Source: Streptomyces sp. MMG1121 (GTDB lineage Bacteria > Actinomycetota > Actinomycetes > Streptomycetales > Streptomycetaceae). From it: a stretch of DNA of 64,000 nt. This document shows positions 26,522 to 35,125 of the stretch, piece by piece. Numbering within the stretch: the first letter of the stretch is position 1; every line of letters begins with the position of its first letter. The notes under the pieces were generated by a model. It searched no databases, was not told the origin of the DNA, and worked only from the letters and a program-made list of their open reading frames with translations. Location: contig NZ_LGDV01000190.1 of the NCBI RefSeq assembly GCF_001280015.1, positions 124,001 through 188,000 on the forward strand, written 5' to 3'. The translations under genes and the position numbers were made by a program.

Positions 26522-26707
26522 ACAAAACCGGTCGTGATGAATAAAAAAACATCCGGCCGTAAATAAAACCGCACGATCGTGAGAGCGGCTCCCGCCCGGT
26601 GGCGGGTGCCGCCGCCCGGTGTGCGAGGATCCTGCCGCGGCGATCCCGCGGGCAGGAATGCTTCACCGTTCAGTAACAGGGATCGTCCTGAGCAGTAGGG
26701 GGATCCT
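26522..26707. promoter_or_regulatory. A+T-rich gap before the LysR gene, with palindrome
   Basis: The first 50 bases are strikingly A+T-rich for this genome. A perfect ten-base palindrome, CACGATCGTG, lies at 26572-26581. The region must hold the LysR promoter and may be an autoregulatory site. No hairpin with a T-tract was seen. Confidence 0.35.
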
Positions 26708-27610
26708 GTGGAACTACGCCAGATTCAGTACTTCGTCGCCGTCGCCGAGGAGCTCCATTTCGGCAGGGCGGCCGAGCGGCTGCACATAGGCCAGCCCGCG
26801 GTCAGCCAGCAGGTGCGCCGGCTGGAGCGGGAACTGCGCACGCAGCTCTTCGACCGTTCCAGCCGTACGGTCACCCTGACCGCGGTCGGCCGGGCGCTGC
26901 TGCCCGAGGGCCGGGAACTGCTGAAGGCGCTGGACTCCTTCGCCGACAAGGCCCAGCGGCTCGCCGAGCAGAGCGCGTCCACCTTCCGCGTCGGCATCAG
27001 CTCCGCCCTGGGGCAACGGCTGGACGACTTCCTGGACGCGCTGCCCGACCGCGGTGCCGGCACCCGCTTCGAGTTCCAGACCCTCGACGCCCACACCCGC
27101 CTGGAGGAGGTACGCGCCGGACGACTGGACGCGGCCTTTGTGCGAGGCGTCGACCACGCCCCTGGCCTGCGGCTTCTCACGCTCTGGTACGACCCGCTGG
27201 TGGTCGCGCTGGCCGCCTCGCACCCGCTGGCCGAACGCGACCGCCTGGACCTGGCCGACCTGGCCGGGCTGCCCCTGCGCATGGCCTCGCGCGGGGAGAA
27301 CCCGGTGCTCTTCGACACCGTCGTCTCGGCCTGCCGCGAGGCGGGTTTCGAGCCGGCCTTCGGACCGCCCTCCACCGCGCTCCAGGACACCCTCGCCGAG
27401 ATCGGCGCGGGTGCGGCCGGCTGGACCCTGATGTACCCGACGGCGGCCAATACGGTGTCCTCCCGCCGGATCGCGCTGCTTCCGCTCACCGGGGAGCCCA
27501 TCACCATCCGGATGTCCCTCGCGCTGCGGGAAAACGCGGACCCGGCACGCCTGGACTTGCTGACGGCAACAAGTACGGAGGTTCGCCGGAAAGTTGCGGG
27601 GGAGAACTGA
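26708..27610 (+). CDS. LysR family transcriptional regulator
   Basis: This 300-residue protein has the N-terminal LysR winged HTH (MELRQIQYFVAVAEELHFGRAAERLHIGQPAVSQQVRRLERE) and a periplasmic-binding-protein-like effector domain. Such proteins bind T-N11-A sites and respond to a pathway metabolite. It starts with GTG 26708 and lies between the phosphonate genes and the second operon, so it could control either. Palindromic candidates are present on both sides (26572-26581 and 27831-27853). Confidence 0.9.
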   Translation: MELRQIQYFVAVAEELHFGRAAERLHIGQPAVSQQVRRLERELRTQLFDRSSRTVTLTAVGRALLPEGRELLKALDSFADKAQRLAEQSASTFRVGISSALGQRLDDFLDALPDRGAGTRFEFQTLDAHTRLEEVRAGRLDAAFVRGVDHAPGLRLLTLWYDPLVVALAASHPLAERDRLDLADLAGLPLRMASRGENPVLFDTVVSACREAGFEPAFGPPSTALQDTLAEIGAGAAGWTLMYPTAANTVSSRRIALLPLTGEPITIRMSLALRENADPARLDLLTATSTEVRRKVAGEN

Positions 27611-27903
27611 AGGAGCCGCATGGTCGTTTCTTTACTCTTCCGTTGGGCTTTGCTGGAGGACATGCGATACGTTCTGAGCAGACGAACTTCCGGTTTTTGC
27701 TCCGCCGACGTTCTTTCCGGCTGAAGAGTATGGGCAGTCGAATCGTGAAGTTCGTCGACGGGGTGATGTGTGGTATGGGATTTGGTTTGCCAAAAATCCC
27801 GCCGAAATAACAGCGTGTTAACTCTCATTTAATCCGTCGTGTCGCGACGGATTTACACGCGCCTGTCACCCCGCCAACTGCATGCGCCATACATGGAGGG
27901 GTA
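27611..27903 (+). promoter_or_regulatory. A+T-rich control region before the aldolase operon
   Basis: This 293-base gap contains no supported gene. Two inverted repeats stand out: an imperfect one with arms GGGATTTGG and CCAAAAATCCC at 27777-27800, and a perfect nine-base one, AATCCGTCG with CGACGGATT, at 27831-27853. The second is 51 bases before ATG 27904 and could be a LysR-type operator or an mRNA hairpin near the start site. Confidence 0.5.
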
Positions 27904-28842
27904 ATGATCGTCAATCTTGATGTGACGCTGCGCGACGGGGGCTACCGCAACAACTTCGACTTCCCGCTGGAGTACGCGCTGCACCACGCCCGGGAGAGCG
28001 TGGCCGCCGGCATGGAGTGGGTCGAGATCGGCTACCGCAACGGCTCGTTCAAGCCCAAGCCCGGCATCGGCCGCACCGGCGCGGGCGAGGACGACTACAT
28101 ACGCGCGCTCGCCGAAGTCGTCCCCCCCGACCGCCTCTGCATGATCCTGCACCCGAAGAACATCACCGAGGACGACCTTCCGCGCATGTACGAGGCCGGC
28201 GTCCGGCTCGTACGGTTCTGCCTGCCCTCCGGCGCGCCCGAGCCGGGGCTCGCCCTGCTCTCCCGGGCCGCCGACCTGGGCTTCACCACCACCGTCAACA
28301 TCACCCGCGTCAGCCAGCTGGACCGGCGCCGGCTGGTCGAACTCGCCGCGATGTCCGGCGACGCCGGCGCCGACGTGGTCTATCTGGCCGACTCCAACGG
28401 CAGCATGCTGCCGCGCGAGGTGTCCCAACTGGTCACCCTGGTGCGCTCGGTGACCGACGCGGCCATCGGTCTGCACGCACACAACAACCTCGGACTGGCG
28501 CTGGCCAACGCCATCGCGGCCGTCGACGCGGGAGCCACCTGGATCGACTCCTCCGTCCTCGGCATGGGCAAGGGCCCGGGCAACCTGGTGACCGAGCAGT
28601 GGCTGGCCTACCTCGGCCGGCGCACCGACACCGGCACCGACGCCTACGACCTCGGCCGGGTCCTCAGCCTCGCCCACCGCATGGAGTCCGAGATCGAGCA
28701 GGCCACGCCCTCGCTGCCGCTGCCCGACCTGGTCCTGGGCCACTTCGACCTGTCCGTCGAGGAGCGCGCCAAGCTCCCCGTGGACCGCATCGGCGACGCC
28801 TTCTCGGCAGCCCGCGAACTGACCACGGCGGGCGCCCGGTGA
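27904..28842 (+). CDS. HMG-CoA lyase/4-hydroxy-2-oxovalerate aldolase-like DRE-TIM enzyme
   Basis: This 312-residue TIM barrel has the DRE-TIM metallolyase signature: Arg10-Asp11 in DVTLRDGGYR and the metal-site His191 and His193 in HAHNN, with Asp163 near a second contact. The family makes or breaks C-C bonds next to an alpha-keto or thioester group; MhpE/DmpG aldolases are the closest relatives by appearance. GGAGGGGTA precedes ATG 27904. It starts a fully coupled five-gene operon (GTGA overlap to the next). A phosphonomethylmalate synthase role (FrbC-like) is not supported, since no aconitase partner is present. Confidence 0.75.
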   Translation: MIVNLDVTLRDGGYRNNFDFPLEYALHHARESVAAGMEWVEIGYRNGSFKPKPGIGRTGAGEDDYIRALAEVVPPDRLCMILHPKNITEDDLPRMYEAGVRLVRFCLPSGAPEPGLALLSRAADLGFTTTVNITRVSQLDRRRLVELAAMSGDAGADVVYLADSNGSMLPREVSQLVTLVRSVTDAAIGLHAHNNLGLALANAIAAVDAGATWIDSSVLGMGKGPGNLVTEQWLAYLGRRTDTGTDAYDLGRVLSLAHRMESEIEQATPSLPLPDLVLGHFDLSVEERAKLPVDRIGDAFSAARELTTAGAR

Positions 28843-29696
28843 CCTCGCGTCCCCCGTGTCCGGAGCCGGCGCGCACCACCGCGCCGGCCCCGGCCCTCGC
28901 CGTGCTGGGCGCCACCGACGCACCGCGCCACGCGGTCGTCCTCGCGCCCGTCATGCCCCGCTGGGACCACGGCGCGTTCTTCCACCAGGTCGCCGAGCCG
29001 CTGCTCGCCTCGGGGCACCGGATCACGATCTACGACACCCTGTCGCTGCTGCACGACGGTGACGACCTGAAGGCGCTCGTGCACCGCTGGGCACGCCATC
29101 TCGCACCCGACGGCGACGGCCCGTACGGCCCGTCCTCGGCCGCCGCCCCCGACGTGCTGGCCGGCAACGCCCTGGGCGGCGCCGTCGTCCAGGCCCTGCT
29201 CACCCACGAGTGGACCCACCGCGCCAAGGTGCTGCTGCTCTCCGGCCCCACCGTCGCCGACGACGAGCTGAACACGAAACTGGAGCGGATCGCCGCCGCC
29301 GTCGGCGCCCAGGGCCTTGCCCCGGCGCTGCGCCTCCTCGAAGACGTAGTCCGCGGCCCCGGCCATCCGTCCGGCGCTGCCACGCGGCCGCGCACCGCAC
29401 CCGACGCCGACCGACCCGCCCCCTTCGAAGAGGAGCCGGCCGGCCGGCGGCTCTCCGCCGGCCTGCGGCTGCTGCACGACGCCGACGTCCTCGAACCCGT
29501 ACGGGACTTCCCCGGCGCCCTCCTGCACGTGTACGGCGAACAGTCGCTGCTCGTCCAGCGCAAGCACCTGGCCACCGGCCCCCGCCCGCACCACCACCTG
29601 GTGGGCATCCCGCAGGCCGGAATGCGCCCGCACGCCGACCGGCCCGCCCTCACCCGAGACACCATCGCCCGCTTCCTGGGAGCTGAACACTCATGA
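28839..29696 (+). CDS. Alpha/beta-hydrolase-like protein without nucleophile serine
   Basis: This 285-residue protein has the order of an alpha/beta hydrolase: HAVVLAPVMPRWDHGAFF (oxyanion region), a nucleophile-elbow segment LAGNALGGAV, an LLHVYGEQS region and a late His. The elbow is Gly109-Asn-Ala111-Leu-Gly113, so the Ser of GxSxG is Ala. It may be a binding protein or a lyase that does not need a nucleophile. GTG 28839 and the ATGA at its end couple it to both neighbours. Confidence 0.6.
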   Translation: MTSRPPCPEPARTTAPAPALAVLGATDAPRHAVVLAPVMPRWDHGAFFHQVAEPLLASGHRITIYDTLSLLHDGDDLKALVHRWARHLAPDGDGPYGPSSAAAPDVLAGNALGGAVVQALLTHEWTHRAKVLLLSGPTVADDELNTKLERIAAAVGAQGLAPALRLLEDVVRGPGHPSGAATRPRTAPDADRPAPFEEEPAGRRLSAGLRLLHDADVLEPVRDFPGALLHVYGEQSLLVQRKHLATGPRPHHHLVGIPQAGMRPHADRPALTRDTIARFLGAEHS

Positions 29697-31912
29697 ACCG
29701 CAAGACCGTCGCAGTCCTGCCCGGCGACGGAATCGGGCCGGAGGTCCTGGACGCCGCACTGCCGGTGATCGAGGCCCTCGGCCTGCCCATCGACCTGGAG
29801 TTCGGCGACATCGGCTGGGGGTGCTGGCGCACCGAGGGCACTCCCGTCCCCGACCGCACCTGGGACCTGATCGGCCGCAGCGACGCCGTCCTGCTCGGTG
29901 CCACCACCAGCAAGCCGCGCCGCGAGGCACTGTCGGAACTGGCTCCCGAACTACGCGAGTCCGCCCCGCAGTACATCTCGCCCATCATCCAACTCCGCCA
30001 GCGCCTGGACCTGTTCGCCAATCTGCGCCCGGTCGAGAACTACCTCGGCGGCGGCACCCCGTACCGCTTCTGCGTGGTCCGGGAGAACACCGAGGGCCTG
30101 TACGCGGGCCTGGACTGGAACCACGTACCGGACGCGATGTGGCCGCTGGTCGCCGAGCACCCCAACGTCCGCCGCAGCGGGCGCCCGGGCGCCACGGCCA
30201 GCATCCGGCTGCAGACCTCGCACGGCCTGGACCGCATCCTGCGCTTCGCCTTCGAGACCGCCCGTGGCCACGGCTACGAGCGGGTCACCCTCGCCGACAA
30301 GCCCAACGTCCTGCGGCAGAGCAGCGCATACGTCCTCGAACGGCTGGAGGCGATCGCCGCCGACTACCCGGAGATCCCCTTCGAGGTCCTCAACGTGGAC
30401 GCGGTCGCCCTGTGGATGGCGCGCCGCCCGGAGCGCTTCGGCGTGATCGTCGCCGAGAACATGTTCGGCGACATCCTCTCCGACCTCGGCGGCGGCGTGA
30501 TGGGCGGACTGGGCCTGGCACCCAGCGCCAACATCGGTGAGGCCGGCAACTACTTCGAGCCGGTGCACGGCAGTGCCCCGGCGATGGCCGGACGCGGACG
30601 CGCCAACCCCGTCGCCGCGTTCCTCACCATCGGCCTGATGCTGGAGCACCTCGGCTTCCAGGACGAGGCGGGCGGCATCCAGGACGCCGTACGCCACGTC
30701 ACCCGCCGGCGTGACCGGGTCACCTACGACCTGGGCGGCGACGCCACCACCGCCGAAGCCGCCCAGGCGGTCATCGACGCCTGCCGGGAGGTCCCGCACA
30801 CCCCGACCGCCGCCATCGTCACCATCGGCGACGAACTGCTCCGCGGCGATCTGGCGGACTCCAACGCGGCGAAGGCCTCCCGGATGCTCGGCGAGCGCGG
30901 CATCCCGGTCCGCGTCCGCCACACCATCGGCGACGACGAGGCCACCATCGCCGACGCCATCCGCCCCTCCATCGGCCGCGACGACGTGATCGTGGTGATG
31001 GGCGGACTCGGCCCCACCTCCGACGACGTGACCCGCGGTGCCGTGGCCCGCGCACTGGGCCGCCCGCTCGAACACCGCGAGGAGGCATGGCAGGGGGTCG
31101 TGGAACGCCTCACCCGCTTCGGCGTCGCCATCCACGACGACAACCGCCGCCAGGCCCTGTTCGCCGAGGGCGCCGACCTGCTGCCGAACGCCAACGGCAC
31201 CGCCTGGGGCTGCCGCACCGAGGCCCAGGGCAGCACCGTGATCATGCTCCCCGGCCCGCCCCGCGAATGCCTTCCGATGCTGGAGGCCGTGCTGCGCGAC
31301 GACCTGTCGCACATCCCCGAGCCTCCCGAGGTGACCACCGTCTTCCGCCGCACGCTCGGCATCATCGAAGCGGACGCGGCGGCCCTGGTCGACGACCTCG
31401 TACGGGACAGCGGTGCCCCGGTCAAGCCCGCATACCGCTGGCACTATCCGTACGTCGACATCCGGCTCGGCTGCCCGCCCGAGACCGCCGACGACCTGGC
31501 CAAGCGCCTGGACGCGGCGCTCGCCGAGTACATCGTCACCGACCGGGACCGCACCGCCGTCCAGGAGCTGGCGCTGCTGCTCGACGAGCGCGGCCTCGTC
31601 CTGGACCTCGACGACCAGCTCACCGACGGCGTCTTCGCGACCGAACTGGCCCGCACCCGCGAGACCGGCGAAGCCCCGGGCGTACTCGGCGTCCTCCTGT
31701 CCGGCGGCTGGCAGGGCGGCGACCGTACGACCTACAGCGGAACGGTCGCCCTCACCTGCGTCGTCCGCGACGAGACCGGCGAGCACAGCTACACGTCGAC
31801 CGTCCCCAACCGCGGGCCCGAAGTCACCACCTACTTCGCCCAGTTCGCGGCCTGGTCCCTCGCCCGGCACCTCACCGGCCGCTCCCACCCGCTCACGGAG
31901 GAACCCGCATGA
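29693..31912 (+). CDS. Isocitrate/isopropylmalate dehydrogenase-like domain fused to a CinA-like domain
   Basis: The 739-residue protein joins two families. Residues 1 to about 360 are a beta-decarboxylating dehydrogenase (LPGDGIGPEV, VVRENTEGLYAG, LADKPNVLRQ, ENMFGDILSDLGGG, PVHGSAP), which oxidises a 2-hydroxy acid with a neighbouring carboxylate using NAD(P). Residues from about 365 form a CinA/COG1058 molybdopterin-binding-like domain (IVTIGDELLRGDLADSN, VVMGGLGPTSDDVTR, MLPGPPRE), with a weak remnant of the CinA C-terminal part. CinA proteins hydrolyse ADP-ribose or recycle NAD by-products. The dehydrogenase could act on the aldolase product. There is no stop or frame break between the domains. 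Confidence 0.8.
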   Translation: MNRKTVAVLPGDGIGPEVLDAALPVIEALGLPIDLEFGDIGWGCWRTEGTPVPDRTWDLIGRSDAVLLGATTSKPRREALSELAPELRESAPQYISPIIQLRQRLDLFANLRPVENYLGGGTPYRFCVVRENTEGLYAGLDWNHVPDAMWPLVAEHPNVRRSGRPGATASIRLQTSHGLDRILRFAFETARGHGYERVTLADKPNVLRQSSAYVLERLEAIAADYPEIPFEVLNVDAVALWMARRPERFGVIVAENMFGDILSDLGGGVMGGLGLAPSANIGEAGNYFEPVHGSAPAMAGRGRANPVAAFLTIGLMLEHLGFQDEAGGIQDAVRHVTRRRDRVTYDLGGDATTAEAAQAVIDACREVPHTPTAAIVTIGDELLRGDLADSNAAKASRMLGERGIPVRVRHTIGDDEATIADAIRPSIGRDDVIVVMGGLGPTSDDVTRGAVARALGRPLEHREEAWQGVVERLTRFGVAIHDDNRRQALFAEGADLLPNANGTAWGCRTEAQGSTVIMLPGPPRECLPMLEAVLRDDLSHIPEPPEVTTVFRRTLGIIEADAAALVDDLVRDSGAPVKPAYRWHYPYVDIRLGCPPETADDLAKRLDAALAEYIVTDRDRTAVQELALLLDERGLVLDLDDQLTDGVFATELARTRETGEAPGVLGVLLSGGWQGGDRTTYSGTVALTCVVRDETGEHSYTSTVPNRGPEVTTYFAQFAAWSLARHLTGRSHPLTEEPA

Positions 31913-32607
31913 CCACCGCCGCTCCCGCGGAAGCCGAAGCGCTGCGCGCACGCCTGTCCCGACTGGACACCGCCGCGCTCTCGGACGCCATGGACAGCCT
32001 GCGCACCCCGCCCTGTGTGCTGCCCGGCATAGCGACGCGCACCCCCGGCACCATCGCCTGTGGACCCGCCTTCACCGTCCGCTACCGCGCCGTCGACGAC
32101 GACACCACCTTCCACAACGCCGCCAACTACATCGACGACGTGCCGGCCGGCTCGGTCGTCGTCGTGGACAACGGCGGCAGCCGCACCTGCACCAACTGGG
32201 GCTCCCTCCTCAGCTCGGTCGCGCTGCACCGCGGCATCTCCGGCACCGTCGTACACGGCTCGGTGCGCGATGTGAAGGAGAGCCGCGCCGCCGGATACCC
32301 GCTGTTCAGTACCGATGTGACGATGGTCAGCGGCAAGAACCGGGTGGTGCTGGACCGCACCGGCGCCGAGATCGACATCGCGGGTACGCCGGTCCGCCCG
32401 GGCGACTGGGTCTTCGCCGACGACAACGGCGCGCTGCGCATCCCGGCCGACCTCGTCGAGGAGGTCGTCCGCCGCGCCGAGGCCGTGGAGCGCACGGAAT
32501 CCCGTATCCGGGAAGCCGCGCTCGGCGGCGACCGGCTGGACGAGGCCCGCGCCCGCTTCGGCTACGCCCGTCCATGGGAGGACGGAGGCGACCATGACGA
32601 CCGCTGA
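31909..32607 (+). CDS. RraA-like / 4-hydroxy-4-methyl-2-oxoglutarate aldolase family protein
   Basis: This 232-residue protein has the RraA/HMG aldolase core: LDTAALSDAMDSL at the start, the metal- and substrate-site stretch NWGSLLSSVALHRGISGTVVHG, and VRDVKE with the conserved Arg-Asp pair. Members are class II pyruvate aldolases or oxaloacetate decarboxylases; RraA of E. coli inhibits RNase E. In this operon an aldolase or decarboxylase is more likely. It overlaps both neighbours and is translated with them. Confidence 0.78.
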   Translation: MTTAAPAEAEALRARLSRLDTAALSDAMDSLRTPPCVLPGIATRTPGTIACGPAFTVRYRAVDDDTTFHNAANYIDDVPAGSVVVVDNGGSRTCTNWGSLLSSVALHRGISGTVVHGSVRDVKESRAAGYPLFSTDVTMVSGKNRVVLDRTGAEIDIAGTPVRPGDWVFADDNGALRIPADLVEEVVRRAEAVERTESRIREAALGGDRLDEARARFGYARPWEDGGDHDDR

Positions 32608-33481
32608 ACCCACCCGGCCCGCCCCGCTGCCCCCGCAGCACGCCCGTTTCATCGACGTCCACTACCACGTGGGCCCGGACGCGTATCTGCGCCGCCACAC
32701 CGCCGCCACCGCCGGTGCGCTCTACGCCGAGCACGAGGGCTGGGTCGTTCTCAAGAACCACCTCGGCTCGACCGCGGCCCAGGCATGGGAGGCCCGCCAA
32801 CAGGGCCTGCCCGTCTCCGGCTCGATCGTCCTCAACGACCTGGCGGGCGGTTTCGACCCCCGGGCCGTGGAACAGGCCGTCATCCAGCACGGCGAGGACA
32901 GCGGGCTGCGCCTGATCGTCCACCTGCCCACGGTCACCGGCCGCACCCATCGCAGCCGGCTGACCCGCACCCCCTCCCATCCGCTCCTCGCCGACGGCCA
33001 GCGCCCGCTCACCGTCGCCGACGACAACGGGACGCTGCGCCCGGAGGTCCGTGAACTCCTGCGCGCCGCCCGGGACCTGCCGGTGGTCATCTCCACCGGT
33101 CACGCCGACGCCCACGAGGTGCGGCTCCTGGTCGACGAGGCCGTACGGCTGGACCTGCCCCGTCTGATGCTCAACCAGCCCGCCAACCCGATGACCGGGC
33201 TGACCTGCAAGGACCTCATGGAGGTGGCCGCCGCGGAGCAGGTCTGGACCGAGCAGACCGCGCTCACCGTCCTCCTCGAATACCAGGACCGGACCGACTT
33301 CGCCGACGTCCTGTCCCTCCTGCCCAGGGTCGTCTACAGCTCCGACCTCGGACAGCCGTCCCAGATGGACATCGAGCCATGGCTGGACTGGAGCCGCACG
33401 TCCTTCCAGCAGGCCGAGCTGACTTCTGAGCGGATCGCGGAGATCACCCACGCCGGGCCGCTGAGGATGCTGAGCCTGTAA
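32594..33481 (+). CDS. DUF6282-type amidohydrolase-like protein
   Basis: This 295-residue protein resembles metal-dependent amidohydrolases of the DUF6282 group. It has an N-terminal DVHYHVGPD metal motif, a lysine in VVLKNH, a His in STGHAD and a late Asp in YSSDLGQPS. The family would hydrolyse an amide, lactone or imine, but no member's substrate is known to me. It is the last gene of the five-gene operon, overlapping the RraA-like gene by 14 bases. A parS site and a terminator hairpin follow. Confidence 0.7.
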   Translation: MTTAEPTRPAPLPPQHARFIDVHYHVGPDAYLRRHTAATAGALYAEHEGWVVLKNHLGSTAAQAWEARQQGLPVSGSIVLNDLAGGFDPRAVEQAVIQHGEDSGLRLIVHLPTVTGRTHRSRLTRTPSHPLLADGQRPLTVADDNGTLRPEVRELLRAARDLPVVISTGHADAHEVRLLVDEAVRLDLPRLMLNQPANPMTGLTCKDLMEVAAAEQVWTEQTALTVLLEYQDRTDFADVLSLLPRVVYSSDLGQPSQMDIEPWLDWSRTSFQQAELTSERIAEITHAGPLRMLSL

Positions 33482-33501
33482 CCGCACCGTCGGCGGTGGT
33501 G

Positions 33502-33515
33502 GTTTCACGTGAAAC
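33502..33515. other. parS chromosome segregation site
   Basis: The sequence GTTTCACGTGAAAC is a perfect match to the 14-bp core of the ParB-binding parS palindrome of Bacillus and Streptomyces. It lies in the short gap between two convergent genes. Streptomyces chromosomes carry about twenty such sites around oriC, so it places this window near the origin. Confidence 0.92.
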
Positions 33516-33523
33516 AGGCCGCA

Positions 33524-33551
33524 GGGCCGACGAGCGTCGACTCGTCGGCCC
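33524..33551. terminator. Bidirectional hairpin between convergent genes
   Basis: A perfect 11-bp stem, GGGCCGACGAG with CTCGTCGGCCC, closes the six-base loop CGTCGA. It lies between the end of the five-gene operon on the plus strand and the DUF5324 gene on the minus strand, so it can end transcription from both sides. Confidence 0.8.
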
Positions 33552-33575
33552 CCGACCTGCTTCTCAGCTGGCCGG

Positions 33576-34277
33576 CTAGTCCCGGTCCTCCCCGTTCGCC
33601 CTCTCCTCCTCGGCCTGCTTCGCCTGGACCTCGGGGTCCAGGGAGGAGTCGTCGGCGGTGTCCACCGACGCGAGGCGGACCGGTTCGGGGACCTCCGTCG
33701 CCGCCGGGGGCTCGACCAGCCAGTCGGGGTTGGCCTGCTTGTCCCACCACTTCCAGGCCGCGAAGGCGCCACCGGCCAGCAGGGCCAGCAGCGCCAGTCC
33801 CTTGACGGCGCGGGCGGTCCGGCACCGGCGCTCGTTCCGACGGGCCAGTTTCCGGATGTCCTGGGCCGAGACCTGGCCGCGCAGCGCGACCAGGGCGGCG
33901 GCGCCGCGAGCGGCCGCCTCGTCACGCACCGGACCGGCCGCGGCCACGGCCTGCTCGATCCTCGGGCGCGAGTACTCGGCGGCCTGCCGGGCGGCCTTGC
34001 GGGTACGGACAGCGGCCTCCTGCGCGGCCAGGTCCACCTTCGGCGGCACATGCGCGCGGGCCTGTTCCAGACGCGGGGCGAGTCGGGCGTCGTACTGCAC
34101 ACGGGCCTGTTCGGCGGCCTGCGACATCACGGGCGCCAGCCGTACGCGTGCCTCCTGCGCGTAGAGCGCGGCACGCTCCATGGCCGTGTCGGCGTAGGGC
34201 GCCACCACGTCCGCGGCGTGCAGCACGCTGTCCTTCGCCGAGCCGGCTGCGGCGCGCACGCTGTCTTTGCGGGTCAC
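33576..34277 (-). CDS. DUF5324 family membrane protein
   Basis: This 233-residue protein is a Streptomyces-specific type (DUF5324). It has a long Ala/Arg-rich, probably helical N-terminal part with repeated acidic-basic heptads, one hydrophobic segment (GLALLALLAGGAFAAWKWW, about residues 163-181) and an acidic tail. It is probably anchored in the membrane with the helical part in the cytoplasm. GGAGGAGGAACCC precedes ATG 34277. It borders the conserved core region. The function is unknown. Confidence 0.85.
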   Translation of the reverse strand: MTRKDSVRAAAGSAKDSVLHAADVVAPYADTAMERAALYAQEARVRLAPVMSQAAEQARVQYDARLAPRLEQARAHVPPKVDLAAQEAAVRTRKAARQAAEYSRPRIEQAVAAAGPVRDEAAARGAAALVALRGQVSAQDIRKLARRNERRCRTARAVKGLALLALLAGGAFAAWKWWDKQANPDWLVEPPAATEVPEPVRLASVDTADDSSLDPEVQAKQAEEERANGEDRD

Positions 34278-34559
34278 GGGTTCCTCCTCCTCGGTGGCGT
34301 ACGGTATTTCGACTTTCCACCCATTTACGGATCATGCCTGCCCGCAGCCTGCGCGGCATGCGAGGGCGGGCATATGGGTGCTGATCGCGCTCTTCTGCTC
34401 GATTCCAGGTGAATGCCGGGCAACCCGAGCCTCCCGTCGACCCTGCCACGAATCGGTGCCGAGCGCTGCCTTCCCGGCGGAACCGGCGGCCGTCAGGCGA
34501 CGTACGGGTCCCGTCGTGCGAGGATCGGGGAGTCACAGGAAGACAACGGAAGGCAGATC

Positions 34560-35090
34560 GTGGCTGAGGAGCTTTACGCCACCCTGAAGACCAACCACGG
34601 CGACATCGAGGTCCGGCTGTTCCCGAACCACGCGCCTGTCACGGTCAAGAACTTCGTCGAGCTGGCCCAGGGCGAGCGCGAGTGGACGAACCCCACGACG
34701 GGTGAGAAGGGCAAGAACCGGCTCTACGACGGTACGGTCTTCCACCGTGTCATCAGCGGCTTCATGATCCAGGGCGGCGACCCGCTGGGCAACGGCACCG
34801 GTGGCCCCGGCTACCAGTTCGAGGACGAGTTCCACCCGGATCTGTCCTTCAACAAGCCCTACCTGCTGGCCATGGCCAACGCCGGCCCGGGCACCAACGG
34901 CTCGCAGTTCTTCATCACCGTCTCCCCGACGGCGTGGCTGACCCGCAAGCACACCATCTTCGGCGAGGTCACCGACAAGGCCAGCCAGGGGGTTGTCGAC
35001 AAGATCGCGGGCGTGCCCACCGGCCGTAACGACCGTCCGGAGAAGGACGTCGTCATCGAGTCGGTCGTCGTCGAGACGCGCCAGGGCTGA
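34560..35090 (+). CDS. ppiA: Peptidyl-prolyl cis-trans isomerase, cyclophilin type
   Basis: This 176-residue cytoplasmic cyclophilin has the active-site blocks FHRVISGFMIQGGDPLGNGTG and MANAGPGTNGSQFFIT. It speeds proline isomerisation during protein folding. I chose GTG 34560 because the protein then starts MAEELYATLKT, as in related cyclophilins, with GGAAGG upstream. A hairpin at 35126-35160 follows. It is a normal core gene of this Streptomyces region. Confidence 0.93.
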   Translation: MAEELYATLKTNHGDIEVRLFPNHAPVTVKNFVELAQGEREWTNPTTGEKGKNRLYDGTVFHRVISGFMIQGGDPLGNGTGGPGYQFEDEFHPDLSFNKPYLLAMANAGPGTNGSQFFITVSPTAWLTRKHTIFGEVTDKASQGVVDKIAGVPTGRNDRPEKDVVIESVVVETRQG

Positions 35091-35125
35091 TCACCGCAGT
35101 CCAGCCTCCCCGGTGGGGAACCAAA

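Noticed and set aside
27904..28842. The DRE-TIM enzyme as a 2-phosphonomethylmalate synthase (FrbC-like)
   Set aside because: The aconitase-like partner of that route is absent and the sequence looks closer to 4-hydroxy-2-oxovalerate aldolases.
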